NCBI RefSeq assembly: GCF_934294775.1
Contig: NZ_CAKRAH010000017.1
Span: forward strand, 1 to 55,834
DNA from: an uncultured Dorea sp.
GTDB lineage: Bacteria > Bacillota > Clostridia > Lachnospirales > Lachnospiraceae
Direction: 5' to 3'
Length of the DNA stretch: 55,834 nt
Part shown: in pieces, positions 16,718 through 25,897 of the stretch
Layout of the letters: every line of letters begins with the position of its first letter
Numbering within the stretch: position 1 is the stretch's first letter
Notes under the pieces: model-generated
Seen by the model: only the letters and a program-made list of their open reading frames with translations
Told to the model about the DNA's origin: nothing
The model's database searches: none
Translations under genes and position numbers: made by a program

Positions 16718-17975
16718 TGATACCTCCCAAATGTAATTCCTTTTCTATCATGAAATCTGATGCCGGATAAAATTCACCAAATCCCATATCCTTAAACCGG
16801 AGCATGCAGGTCTGCTCATCCATGAACATCACTTCGATCTGTAATCTCAGGGAATAATCATTTCTCTGCGGAAGTCCTTCCAGCGGAATACTCTCTACCC
16901 TGAGTTCTTCTCCGGTAAGTGTCTCTATATGGATTTCTATATCTGATGTATCTTCCAGCAGCACTTCCCACTGTCCGTCTGCTTCATACCAGTGTGTTCC
17001 CCATGAAACAATCGGATACCATCCTTCCTGTCCGGCAATCCGCATCCGCAGGGATATCTGTTCTGTCAGCTTTGTTCCATCCAGATAGATTGGTCCCTCA
17101 TCGTATTTCTGTGCATAGCGCATAGATGAATAACATGCACCTTTGCTATATAAATTATTGCCGATAAATGCTCTTCGTCCATTGCATAACACCCTAAGAG
17201 AGTTCGGATACCAGTTATTCTCGAATCCCTCTCCAGTAAGATATACCGATGATACCACCTTTTTATCGAATACATTCTGAATGAAAGATTTGAAACTTTC
17301 ATCTGCATCCTTCGCCCTATCTTCATTCAAAACCGGATAAATCGCTTCCAGTTCCTTCATATGGGCATTGGCCACCTCCTCTACGGTAACAAACATATCA
17401 CTTCTTCTTCCGCCTGTTGTATTCAGCCTGCGCAGCATGTAGGCACGTATCTCCTGTGCGTCACAGTAAAAAAGTGCTGATTCGTACTGCCATAATTCTT
17501 TTGGCTGGTAGAACATGTACTGACAGAAGCTTTCTTTATAATCCTGTACGTATACACGCTCTCCAGGTACACCTATATGCCTTCCGATCCCTTTTAACAT
17601 CTTCGACATATCTACATTTGTATACGGAACAGAAAATGTAATACAGTCGATTTCTTCAAAATGCTTTAACGTAAGACTGATGAATTTTGACAGCAGCCAG
17701 ACTCCGTCATGAATCTTATCTCCCACCTGTACTTTTTTTCTCTTTACTGCTTTCTGGAACAGATCCGTAATCATATTACCTTCTCCGAACTCCATCAGCT
17801 GTTTTGCTTCCTGTCCATATACCCAGTGATCTTTATAATAGCCCAAAATCAGAGGAATCTGATAATTATCTGATGCCACTTCCATCGTCTCCGGTTCTTC
17901 CATGTTCTCATTGTAATAACTGATCTGACAGTTTTTTTCATTCAGATCATATCCAACAACACATCTTTTTGTCAT
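16692..17975 (-). CDS. Degenerate Hsp70/actin-like protein (DUF5716-like)
   Basis: The 427-residue protein keeps an Hsp70 outline but with altered motifs. The first phosphate loop reads VGYDLNEKNCQIS where DnaK has GIDLGTTNS. QIPLILGYY and VYGQEAKQLM resemble the DnaK segments VPSVV and GEAAK. VYLTGEGFENNW and FIGNNLYSKGACYSS resemble the adenosine-binding region. The C-terminus, QIEVMFMDEQTC followed by FKDMGFGE, resembles an Hsp70 substrate-binding beta-sandwich. The family label comes from memory of DUF5716. Nucleotide binding is uncertain because the second phosphate motif (DLGGGT) is not recognisable. The AGGAGG site selects the ATG at 17975. The gene starts 24 bp after the 1099-residue gene and overlaps the TPR gene. 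Confidence 0.75.
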   Translation of the reverse strand: MTKRCVVGYDLNEKNCQISYYNENMEEPETMEVASDNYQIPLILGYYKDHWVYGQEAKQLMEFGEGNMITDLFQKAVKRKKVQVGDKIHDGVWLLSKFISLTLKHFEEIDCITFSVPYTNVDMSKMLKGIGRHIGVPGERVYVQDYKESFCQYMFYQPKELWQYESALFYCDAQEIRAYMLRRLNTTGGRRSDMFVTVEEVANAHMKELEAIYPVLNEDRAKDADESFKSFIQNVFDKKVVSSVYLTGEGFENNWYPNSLRVLCNGRRAFIGNNLYSKGACYSSMRYAQKYDEGPIYLDGTKLTEQISLRMRIAGQEGWYPIVSWGTHWYEADGQWEVLLEDTSDIEIHIETLTGEELRVESIPLEGLPQRNDYSLRLQIEVMFMDEQTCMLRFKDMGFGEFYPASDFMIEKELHLGGINGQFNSLS

Positions 17976-17999
17976 TACCATCTCCTCCTTTCCATTTCT

Positions 18000-20900
18000 T
18001 TAATATACTTTAAATATCTGATCTGCCATACGTTCTTCTTCTTCAAAATCCAGCATGGTCTTTAATTTTATCGCCGAAGTATTCATTGCTGTCAGTTCAT
18101 TCAGTCTCTGATACTTTCCAACCGGCTTACGGTTTTCTATCGGCTTTAAGTCCTTTTTCTCTGTTGTCATCACCTTATTATCTTCCGTCTCCTGGAAATA
18201 ATAATTGACTGACTCATCGTGATAAAGGATGAACTGTTTGACATACAGACATTCATACATCGGCAGCATAGCTTCTGCATGATATCCCAGTTCTTCCCGT
18301 TCTCCCTGCTTCATTTTATAATAAAGCTTCACTTTCTTTCCTGGTTTACACCGGTAAAGCACCATCACTTTATTATAAAGCTGCACTTCTCTTAACCATT
18401 CTTCCTTATATCCAAGATATGCCGGGAATACCATCTGCTTTTCACACATTTCCCGGAGAAGCTGATGCAATATCACTTCCATATCTTCCGAATAGTCTTT
18501 ATCCGAATAATAGATCAAAAGCGCAATTTTGCAGATATCCGGAAGTTTTTCTTCCTGTTCGAACTCCTGTGCAATGATCTCAAATACACATTTGTCTAAT
18601 TTTCGTCCGCCTACTACATATTCCCTGGAAACATAAGCAAGATATGCCTGCTTCAGACGGAAATATACAATGTCCGACATATAATAATCTTCAAAAATAT
18701 GCTCTTCTTCGAACAGCGTCTCCGAAAATACCATCTGTGTAATCAGTCTCTCACTAACCTTTTCCGAAGGTATGCCATACTGTTTCAGCACTTTCCACAG
18801 ACGTTTCATATCACTGATCGGTCCACAGTAATATTCCGCCAGATACGTAAGTGTTACTTTATCGTACTGGCCGCGGTCAAACATCTCAAATGTAAGAGCA
18901 CTCAGGAAATCTTCCTCTGTATAATTTTCTTCCCGTATTCTCTTACTGCACAGCATGAACAGATCTTTATCATCAAAATTTTCTATATCTTTGCTTTCCT
19001 GCAGTTTTTCATAATCCGGCTTTTCTTTTTCTGGTTCCGGATCCCAGATTCCATTCGATACCGCATATTTTCTGCACATATCTACGAATTTTGGTTCATA
19101 GAATAACCGCTTTGTTTCATACGGAATAGAATCTGTGTAATGGCGTCCTTCTACTGATTCCCATACAATTCTTGACTCTTTATCGTAGAGATAGATGATT
19201 GCTCCATCTACATCATCGTATGGAATTCTCTGCCGCACGGCACCATCTTTTTCAATTACAAGAATACACTTCATATTCGGGACTTTGGTTCTGACCTCAT
19301 ATGAATAGCAGACATCCCGCATCGCCTGCATCCGTTCTGCAAGCATCTCATCTTCTTTACAGAATCTCTTATACAGGATACGAAGTGATTCTGTGATATG
19401 CCTTTTCATCAGCTGATCCCATGTAAATGCAATCATCTGTTCTTTGTAATTTTTAAAGATTTCGCTTTGCGATTCTTCATATGTCAGTATATTGGCATAC
19501 AGATATGCTGCTTTTTTATAATTCAGCGAATTGCCATGCATAAAATATAATACCAATGGCTTTGGAAGCTGGCCATGCGCCCGCTCCTCATCAAGCGTCA
19601 TCATATAATATTCATACAGCTGCGCAATCCTAAGCTCTGCATCAACCGCTTTTTTATACCATATGAAATATCTCTTCTGCGTCTTATTTCCTTTGATCAG
19701 CAATGTACAGATAGTATTCAGAATCATCGGCTCATCATATGTCTTATAGATACGTTCCAGTATTCTGAACAGCTTACTGCTGTAATTTTTCTGCTGGCTT
19801 GCAAAATTTGAGACATATAGCGCAAGTTCTTTTGTCATCATGCGGTATTTTGTCGCAAAATTCAGCACCTGGATTTCAAATACCCCAAGCTTTTTCAATA
19901 ACGCCGGCTTTTCCTTATAGCACAGATAAGCTTCCATATAGAACAATACCGAATGAATACCGTATTCAAACTGCTCTTCCAGCAGTTCCAGACGTTTATA
20001 CGGATTCTTATATCTCGGATCCAGGTTCAGGATCATTGCAAGGATCCACCATGAATCCTGATGTCTCATATATGTCTTACCAATCTCATCCAGTACCCGG
20101 TCTTCATAATCTTCATCACCACGGATTTTAGCTGTCAGATAAAGGTAATAACAATTCGTAAGCGGATCTTTTCCGATTGCAAAACGGTTATAATTATAAT
20201 TTTCCAGAATCCACTTTGCTTCTTCTACTTTATTCCCGATCAGATAGATATTTGCTAACATCAACTGATAGATTTCATTCATCGGCTCCATCTTCCGGAG
20301 TTCGACGGCTCTTTCAATGGCACTTTCCACCCAGTTTTCCAGCTTTATCCTTCCAGCCACATAACCTACATATTCCTTAATGATCTGTGCCATTAAAAGT
20401 TCTGCCATACGGTGGTCTTCATCATAATCCTGATTCTGCACTACTTCCACTTCATATGTCAGCGTCTCATATGGCGTCACAAGCTTCAGCGCACCATAAT
20501 TACGGCCACCATGAAGCTTCTCCGTTCTTATAACGTACTCGATTTCATGTGTATTACCCACAAAATCTTCCGTACTGATCTCTGGTCTTGAAACCTTCAG
20601 GAAATCACCGACTGTCACAATCCTGATCGGCATATACCCCCACGTATTCTTCATAATCGTAAGAGTTCCCTTTGTAGATTCTGTCAGATCTTCAAACAGC
20701 ATTCCTTCTCCCTGTAACGTCAGGAAAATACATTCTTTCTGTTTGATACCGACCATGAATTCCTCCATAGCCTGCTCTCCAAGAGACCATTTGCGCATAT
20801 TATCATAGAGGTAAAACGTTCTCTCATTTTCATATTTTAATATTTCATAGAATTCTTTTGACCGGAACAGTCTTCCTGCTTCCGAAAAATCCTTAATCGC

Positions 20901-21299
20901 CAATTTGCGGAAATCATCTGTTCCCTGTACTTTTCCATATGAAGTCATTACATATGGTTTTTCTATAATTGCCGTAAATGTCAGTTCGTATTCCCCTCCG
21001 GTACATACGACTGTAAATTTTCCTTTTTCGACATGTCCAGGACGAAGGCCGCGTCCGTCATAAGTAAATTCTACTTTTGTCGGATTTCCTTCAAATCCCT
21101 GATCTTTAAAATGAACACGAAAAGAAGACGAGTATACCAAACCTCGTATTCTGCCTTCATTATTCGCTCTCATGGTAAAACTTCCTCTGTATACTTCCCC
21201 TTCTCCTATAATGAGAACAAGATTGGTTTCATCGAATATCACATCCGGCCGTACCAGCTGAAAGTCACCCTTCGAAAATTTCTGGATTTTATTTTTCAA
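18000..21299 (-). CDS. Large DUF5717-like protein of the Hsp70-like module
   Basis: This 1099-residue cytosolic protein has no signal peptide or membrane helix. Residues 1-290 look like two beta-sandwich domains (LVLIIGEGEVYRGSFTMRA, GRIRGLVYSSSFRV, later TLTIMKNTWGYMPIRIVTVG). Residues from about 300 to 850 are helical, with TPR-like spacing (MEPMNEIYQLMLANIYLIG, EEAKWILENY). The last 200 residues are mixed beta and end in an acidic EEEERMADQIF tail. It matches what I recall of DUF5717, whose function is unknown to me. The start codon is TTG with AGGT at about 8 nt. A consensus promoter lies just upstream and the two partner genes follow at once, so this is the lead gene of the module. Confidence 0.78.
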   Translation of the reverse strand: MKNKIQKFSKGDFQLVRPDVIFDETNLVLIIGEGEVYRGSFTMRANNEGRIRGLVYSSSFRVHFKDQGFEGNPTKVEFTYDGRGLRPGHVEKGKFTVVCTGGEYELTFTAIIEKPYVMTSYGKVQGTDDFRKLAIKDFSEAGRLFRSKEFYEILKYENERTFYLYDNMRKWSLGEQAMEEFMVGIKQKECIFLTLQGEGMLFEDLTESTKGTLTIMKNTWGYMPIRIVTVGDFLKVSRPEISTEDFVGNTHEIEYVIRTEKLHGGRNYGALKLVTPYETLTYEVEVVQNQDYDEDHRMAELLMAQIIKEYVGYVAGRIKLENWVESAIERAVELRKMEPMNEIYQLMLANIYLIGNKVEEAKWILENYNYNRFAIGKDPLTNCYYLYLTAKIRGDEDYEDRVLDEIGKTYMRHQDSWWILAMILNLDPRYKNPYKRLELLEEQFEYGIHSVLFYMEAYLCYKEKPALLKKLGVFEIQVLNFATKYRMMTKELALYVSNFASQQKNYSSKLFRILERIYKTYDEPMILNTICTLLIKGNKTQKRYFIWYKKAVDAELRIAQLYEYYMMTLDEERAHGQLPKPLVLYFMHGNSLNYKKAAYLYANILTYEESQSEIFKNYKEQMIAFTWDQLMKRHITESLRILYKRFCKEDEMLAERMQAMRDVCYSYEVRTKVPNMKCILVIEKDGAVRQRIPYDDVDGAIIYLYDKESRIVWESVEGRHYTDSIPYETKRLFYEPKFVDMCRKYAVSNGIWDPEPEKEKPDYEKLQESKDIENFDDKDLFMLCSKRIREENYTEEDFLSALTFEMFDRGQYDKVTLTYLAEYYCGPISDMKRLWKVLKQYGIPSEKVSERLITQMVFSETLFEEEHIFEDYYMSDIVYFRLKQAYLAYVSREYVVGGRKLDKCVFEIIAQEFEQEEKLPDICKIALLIYYSDKDYSEDMEVILHQLLREMCEKQMVFPAYLGYKEEWLREVQLYNKVMVLYRCKPGKKVKLYYKMKQGEREELGYHAEAMLPMYECLYVKQFILYHDESVNYYFQETEDNKVMTTEKKDLKPIENRKPVGKYQRLNELTAMNTSAIKLKTMLDFEEEERMADQIFKVY

Positions 21300-21340
21300 G
21301 TCCTACACCTGCTTCTTTCGTTGCTTTTTTCTTAAAACAT

Positions 21341-21370
21341 ACTATAATAAATTATAGCATTGTTTGTCAA
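21341..21370 (-). promoter_or_regulatory. Sigma-A promoter of the Hsp70-like module
   Basis: TTGACA (21365-21370) and TATAGT (21341-21346) on the minus strand, with an 18-bp spacer, give a start about 50 nt upstream of the TTG codon. A weaker plus-strand pair, TTGTCA (21364-21369) and TAAACT (21386-21391), overlaps it and would serve the divergent aminotransferase gene. The two promoters may interfere. Confidence 0.7.
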
Positions 21371-21415
21371 CTGCTGGCAATGCCGTAAACTGAAAATCTT
21401 AAAATTATAAAAAAC

Positions 21416-21477
21416 GTTGCTGCAGTCCAAAGATGAGCATCTTTCAAGTCCTGCTTTTCAAAAGAACCGCAGCAAAC
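21416..21477 (+). promoter_or_regulatory. Folded leader RNA candidate upstream of the aminotransferase gene
   Basis: GTTGCTGC (21416-21423) pairs with GCAGCAAAC (21469-21477) and encloses two hairpins: AAAGATG/CATCTTT (21429-21444) and CTTTT/AAAAG (21454-21464). The two junction strands both carry AGTCC. The result looks like a three-way junction ending about 20 nt before the start codon. It does not match a riboswitch class I know. Confidence 0.45.
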
Positions 21478-21499
21478 TGTTATGATAGGATGGAATGCT

Positions 21500-22588
21500 A
21501 TGAAAAACAAACCAGAATTTCACGGAAGTGATCTTGAAAAAATTGCAAATTATTATCATCTTGATAAGGGAAAAATTGTCCTTTTCGGCGCAAATGTAAA
21601 TCCTCTCGGATTATCTGACCAGGTAAAGAAAGATCTCGCAGATCACCTTGACATCATAAGCAGCTACCCGGACCGCAACTATACAGGCCTAAAAAAAGCC
21701 ATTTCCGAATACACAGGTACGCAGCCTGAACACATTGTTGTAGGCAATGGTTCTACGGAACTGATCTCCCTTCTTATTAACCAGCGTGCTCCCAAAAAAG
21801 CTCTTCTTCTCGGACCAACTTATTCTGAATATGCAAGAGAACTGAATCTGGTCGGCGGTACATTGGAATATTATAATTTAAAAGAGCCGGATCATTTTCA
21901 ATTAAACCTTCCGGGCCTGACTGCCACTCTTGAAAGTGATATCGAATTACTCATTATCTGTAATCCGAACAATCCGACTTCATCTGCCATCAGCACCGAT
22001 GAGATGAAGCAGATTTTAAGCATCTGTAAATCTTTGAATATCTTTGTCATGATTGACGAAACTTATATTGAATTTGCACCAGAAGATGCAGTCCTTTCTG
22101 CCATTCCACTGGTGTCTGAATTCGACAATTTTATGGTCATACGCGGAGTATCCAAATTCTTTGCAGCTCCGGGACTTCGTTTTGGTTATGGTATTACCAG
22201 CAATCAGGAATTTTTACAGACACTTCTTACTCACCAGAATCCATGGAGCCTTAACAGCGTCGGGGCCTATGCCGGCGAACGTATGTTAAAAGATACCGCA
22301 TACATTCAAAAAACCTGGAAGCTGATTGATTCCGAACGTACCCGTATGTGTAAGGAGCTCTCCCAACTGGATACTGTAAAAATCTATCCGGCTTATGCGA
22401 ATTTTATACTGGTTCGTATCTTAAAAGAAGGGGTTACTTCATTTGATGTCTTTGAAAAAGCAATTCATCAGAATCTTATGATCCGCGACTGCTCTTCTTT
22501 TGAAAGTCTTGACGGGGAATATGTACGCTTTTGCATCATGATGCCGGAAGATAACGACCGGTTATTGGAAGTATTCCGGAATTTATAA
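21500..22588 (+). CDS. PLP-dependent class I/II aminotransferase (HisC/CobD-like)
   Basis: The protein (362 residues from this start) is a fold-type I PLP enzyme of the histidinol-phosphate aminotransferase/CobD group. Visible blocks are FHGSDLEKIANYY and FGANVNPLG at the N-terminus (the latter as in CobD), the cofactor-contact loop VVGNGSTELI, CNPNNPTSS, IDETYIEF with the cofactor aspartate, and the Schiff-base lysine in VSKFFAAPGLRFGYG. No his or cobalamin genes are nearby, so the substrate is open: histidinol-phosphate, threonine-phosphate or another amino acid. The ATG at 21500 has an AGGA site 9 nt upstream. An ATG six codons earlier (21482) has none. The gene stands alone on the plus strand, with a folded leader and a strong terminator. 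Confidence 0.85.
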   Translation: MKNKPEFHGSDLEKIANYYHLDKGKIVLFGANVNPLGLSDQVKKDLADHLDIISSYPDRNYTGLKKAISEYTGTQPEHIVVGNGSTELISLLINQRAPKKALLLGPTYSEYARELNLVGGTLEYYNLKEPDHFQLNLPGLTATLESDIELLIICNPNNPTSSAISTDEMKQILSICKSLNIFVMIDETYIEFAPEDAVLSAIPLVSEFDNFMVIRGVSKFFAAPGLRFGYGITSNQEFLQTLLTHQNPWSLNSVGAYAGERMLKDTAYIQKTWKLIDSERTRMCKELSQLDTVKIYPAYANFILVRILKEGVTSFDVFEKAIHQNLMIRDCSSFESLDGEYVRFCIMMPEDNDRLLEVFRNL

Positions 22589-22598
22589 TCTTTTGAAG

Positions 22599-22641
22599 AT
22601 AACAAGAGGAACATATGTCTGGCATATGTTCCTCTTGTTAT
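22599..22641. terminator. Bidirectional terminator between aminotransferase and cupin genes
   Basis: A near-perfect 19-bp stem (22599-22617 pairing with 22623-22641) around a five-base loop is followed by TTTTC on the plus strand. It separates the convergent aminotransferase and cupin genes and can serve both. Confidence 0.9.
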
Positions 22642-22653
22642 TTTCTTTGCATA

Positions 22654-22998
22654 CTATTTTTTCAGAATCAAAGCCATGAAGGTCATCTCTTCATCACCGG
22701 TATTTTTAATACCATGTCCGTCTCCGTCTTTGCATAAGAACAGATCTCCAGGATTCGCCGGCTGTTTTTCTCCATTATCATCGTATGTTCCGTGTCCTGT
22801 AAGAATGAAATAAGATTCTGTCTCTCCGTGATGTTCATGATATCCAACTTCGCATCCAGGATCCAGGTGAATTCGTGCATACATTCTACAGGCTTCTCCT
22901 ACTTCTTCTGAAGTCACCATTGCTTCTCTTATAATATATCCGTCACCACCATTTACATGTTCTACTTTTACTAAATTTCTTTCGCCGTCTTTTGTCAT
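22654..22998 (-). CDS. Small cupin-domain protein
   Basis: The protein (114 residues from this start) is a single cupin barrel. The first cupin motif, GCEVGYHEHHGETESYFILTG, carries the three histidines and a glutamate that bind a metal. The second, NPGDLFLCKDGDGHGIKN, carries the fourth histidine. Small cupins of this type may be isomerases, dioxygenases or sensors, so function cannot be assigned. The start at 22998 has an AGGAGGAG site 8 nt upstream. The longer frame from 23067 lacks one. It appears monocistronic. Confidence 0.87.
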   Translation of the reverse strand: MTKDGERNLVKVEHVNGGDGYIIREAMVTSEEVGEACRMYARIHLDPGCEVGYHEHHGETESYFILTGHGTYDDNGEKQPANPGDLFLCKDGDGHGIKNTGDEEMTFMALILKK

Positions 22999-23077
22999 TT
23001 TTTCAGCTCCTCCTTGATTCGCAAAACGTTCTAAGAAAACAATACAACCTGACGGATACAAAGTCAATGAAAATTAA

Positions 23078-25006
23078 TTAATTCACGATCCGGTAATATT
23101 CTTTTGCGGTTATACTGTAAACGATAATATAGAACACTGCAAAAACACCTATCGTTATTACTGTACAACCTGCAAATAATGGTACATTTGTAAGATTCAA
23201 CACTCCCAGGATTTTTGTCATGACTTTAAAAGCCACAGCAACATGGATTACCGCTACAATCAAAGGCATGAAAAATACACTCAGCACCTGACTTCTGATC
23301 GAACGTTTCACTTCTTTTTTGCTCATACCGACTTTTTGCATGATCTGATAACGTTCTCTGTCGTCATACCCTTCTGATATCTGCTTATAGTAAATGATCA
23401 GAACCGTCGCCATGACAAACAGACTTCCCAGATAAATGCCAATGAAAAACAGTCCTCCGTATAATTCATAGAAAGAAGAGCGGCTTAGCAGACGGCTTTC
23501 CATCGTTCCTTCCGGAATCTGTTCATAAAATTCTTTTTCTATACGTTCCAGAGCTTCTTTTTGTTTTTTCTCTTCTCCTTTCAGGTTAAATTTATCCGCA
23601 TAAGAAAATGGCTGAATCCGTTCAATCTGTTCTGCGTCTGCAAATACAAGATATAATGTCTTATACATTTCAGTCGTGCTTTTTGGCTGACTTTTCATCT
23701 CTCCTGGTTCTTCTTTCACCTGATAGGTCTGATCTGCGATCGTAATCTTGTCTTTTCCGTGTGTACCATTCGTACAGTAAGCCAGTATCTCATCTTCATT
23801 CAGTGAAATATGCTTCTTTTCTATCCGGTTATACTCTTCCTGTGAAAGCATCTCTACATAATAAAAGTTTTTATCTGGATAGTATTGTTCTACCTTCTCC
23901 AGGTTATTCCCCTTTAAAACAGCATTTATGCTTCCATATCTGTAGCTCACCCTGTCGGTGATCTTTACATTACTTTTCTTACATTGCTCTTTTATAAGCC
24001 TGTCGATCATTTCTTCATTGTCTATATCTGCCTTATTGCAGACGATGGACACATCTCTTGGGAAACGGGAGTCCAGAATGTCTTCCATTCCGGCATATAA
24101 AGATACGGTTGTAGATACCATGACCAGCACCATCGTACTGAGCACACAGATGTTTGCAAGGCCTGCTCCATTTTGCTTCATGCGATAGAGCATCCCTGAC
24201 ACACTTGTAAAATGCTTTGGATTGTAATAATATGCTTTATTTTTCCTGAGTATTTTCAAAACCACAATACTTCCGGCAATAAAAATTGCATATGTTCCTA
24301 TGATCACACAAACCACAGCAACGAAGAATTTCAAAAGTGCCTCTAATGGGGCTTCTGTCGTAAGTGCAATCCAGTATCCGCATCCAAGTGCTGCCACACC
24401 GATCACTACAAGAAGCCATCTGCTCTTTGGCTCTTTTTCCCCCTGGTTGCCTCCATGCAGAAGTTCGACCGGATTCACCAGCTGTATCTGCAGGACATTA
24501 TACACATAGGTCAGAAGAAAAATCACAGCAAACAAAAGTACCGTATGTCCGATTGCAGTTCCATTAACCGAAAACTGCATATCCACACTATTATGCATAA
24601 TCTTAAGAAGCAGCAGGTACATCAGTTTCCCAAATATGATCCCGGACAGCAGTCCTCCGAGAATACTGATCCCGGCAGTCAGAATCGTCTCTACTGCCAT
24701 CATCCGCGCAATATGGCGTTTTCCCATTCCCAGAATATTATATACGCCGATCTCTTTTTTCCGTCGTTTGATCAGGAAGCTGTTCGTATAGAACAGGAAA
24801 ATCACAGCAAATACGATGATCACACCAGTTGCATACTGCAGACATATCTGCAAAGTATTCATCGCCACTCCTTTTCCACGGCTCAGTGCATCTATCATAT
24901 AGAACATCATAACGGTAAGAATTGCAGTGATAATATACGGCACATATGTTTTCCGGTTGTTTTTCAGATTCGTGACTGCAAGTTTTTCATATATAAAACT
25001 ATTCAT
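23078..25006 (-). CDS. bceB: BceB-type ABC transporter permease (FtsX-like), antimicrobial peptide resistance
   Basis: The 642-residue membrane protein has the BceB layout: about ten helices, an N-terminal FtsX-like block (RRKKEIGVYNILGMGKRHI, about 80-98), and a large extracellular region (about 310-530) between helices 7 and 8. A C-terminal FtsX block, RYQIMQKVGMSKKEV, follows. In Firmicutes, BceAB complexes remove peptide antibiotics such as bacitracin from their lipid targets and signal to the paired histidine kinase. It overlaps bceA by 8 nt, with the AGGAGG site inside the end of bceA, which selects the ATG at 25006. The target peptide is unknown. Confidence 0.92.
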   Translation of the reverse strand: MNSFIYEKLAVTNLKNNRKTYVPYIITAILTVMMFYMIDALSRGKGVAMNTLQICLQYATGVIIVFAVIFLFYTNSFLIKRRKKEIGVYNILGMGKRHIARMMAVETILTAGISILGGLLSGIIFGKLMYLLLLKIMHNSVDMQFSVNGTAIGHTVLLFAVIFLLTYVYNVLQIQLVNPVELLHGGNQGEKEPKSRWLLVVIGVAALGCGYWIALTTEAPLEALLKFFVAVVCVIIGTYAIFIAGSIVVLKILRKNKAYYYNPKHFTSVSGMLYRMKQNGAGLANICVLSTMVLVMVSTTVSLYAGMEDILDSRFPRDVSIVCNKADIDNEEMIDRLIKEQCKKSNVKITDRVSYRYGSINAVLKGNNLEKVEQYYPDKNFYYVEMLSQEEYNRIEKKHISLNEDEILAYCTNGTHGKDKITIADQTYQVKEEPGEMKSQPKSTTEMYKTLYLVFADAEQIERIQPFSYADKFNLKGEEKKQKEALERIEKEFYEQIPEGTMESRLLSRSSFYELYGGLFFIGIYLGSLFVMATVLIIYYKQISEGYDDRERYQIMQKVGMSKKEVKRSIRSQVLSVFFMPLIVAVIHVAVAFKVMTKILGVLNLTNVPLFAGCTVITIGVFAVFYIIVYSITAKEYYRIVN

Positions 25007-25766
25007 CACTCTCACCTCCTGCCGCCAGGACTTTTAAGGTATTTGCAATCTTCTGGTACATCTCTTCATTCTTAAGATTGCCTCTGAACAGCTGATGGAA
25101 CACTTTACCATCTTTGATAAACAGAACTCTTTTTGCACTGCTGGCTGCTTTTACACTATGTGTTACCATAACAATTGTCTGGCCATCTTGATTAATTGTT
25201 GCAAACAAGTTCATCAGATTGTCTGCTGCCTTTGAATCCAATGCTCCTGAAGGTTCATCCGCCAGGATTAGCTGCGGATTCGTGATCAGCGCTCTTGCAA
25301 TCGCTGCCCTTTGCTTTTGTCCTCCGGATACTTCATAAGGATATTTATCAAGAAGCCTCTCTATTCCAAGCTTTTCTGCAATCGGCTTTAATCTCTGCTC
25401 CATCTCCGGATATTTTTTTCCAGATAAAACCAGCGGCAGAAAGATATTATCCTTTAACGAAAATGTATCCAGCAGATTAAAATCCTGAAATACAAATCCC
25501 AGATTCTGTCTTCGAAATGCCGCAATCTCTTTTTCTTTTAATTTTCCAAGATCCCGTTCTTTCAGATAAACCTTCCCTTCTGTCGGTTTATCAAGTGCCG
25601 CCAGGATGTTAAGAAGCGTCGTCTTACCGGATCCGGACTCTCCCATGATCGCCACATATTCCCCGCGCTCTACGGTAAAGCTTACGTTTTTTAATGCTTC
25701 TACCTGATTACTTCCGAATCTTGTGGTATATATTTTCTTCACATTTTTTACTTCTAATAATGCCAT
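24999..25766 (-). CDS. bceA: BceA-type ABC transporter ATP-binding protein
   Basis: The 255-residue ATPase has Walker A GESGSGKTT (about 42-50), Q-loop LGFVFQDFNLLDTFS, signature VSGGQKQRAAIARAL, Walker B LILADEPSGALD and switch MVTHS. The sequence LDTFSLKDNIFLPLVLSG is typical of the BceA/YtrE group. It pairs with the downstream bceB permease. It follows bceS after 131 bp that contain a BceR-type operator and a promoter, which is the usual arrangement for inducible Bce modules: constitutive regulator genes, induced transporter genes. Confidence 0.95.
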   Translation of the reverse strand: MALLEVKNVKKIYTTRFGSNQVEALKNVSFTVERGEYVAIMGESGSGKTTLLNILAALDKPTEGKVYLKERDLGKLKEKEIAAFRRQNLGFVFQDFNLLDTFSLKDNIFLPLVLSGKKYPEMEQRLKPIAEKLGIERLLDKYPYEVSGGQKQRAAIARALITNPQLILADEPSGALDSKAADNLMNLFATINQDGQTIVMVTHSVKAASSAKRVLFIKDGKVFHQLFRGNLKNEEMYQKIANTLKVLAAGGESDE

Positions 25767-25812
25767 AACATTTCTTCCTTTCTTTTTTTCAGATCTCTCA
25801 TTTACGATCTCT

Positions 25813-25841
25813 ATTATAAGAAAAGAGGAAATGCACTGCCA
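25813..25841 (-). promoter_or_regulatory. Probable BceR-dependent promoter of bceAB
   Basis: TATAAT (25813-25818) lies 17 bp downstream of a poor -35, TGGCAG (25836-25841), on the minus strand. A good -10 with a weak -35 fits a promoter that needs an activator. The BceR-type operator lies about 31 bp further upstream. Confidence 0.65.
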
Positions 25842-25872
25842 TCGAAGCAGGTGACATTTCCCCTGTCTAACC

Positions 25873-25886
25873 TTACATTCCTGTAA
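25873..25886. promoter_or_regulatory. BceR-type operator upstream of bceA
   Basis: TTACA-TTCC-TGTAA is an exact match to the inverted repeat TNACA-N4-TGTAA that I recall as the binding consensus of BceR-like regulators. A weaker dyad, TGACA with TGTC seven bases later (25852-25867), lies between it and the promoter and could be a second site. Confidence 0.75.
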
Positions 25887-25897
25887 GATTCCATTCT

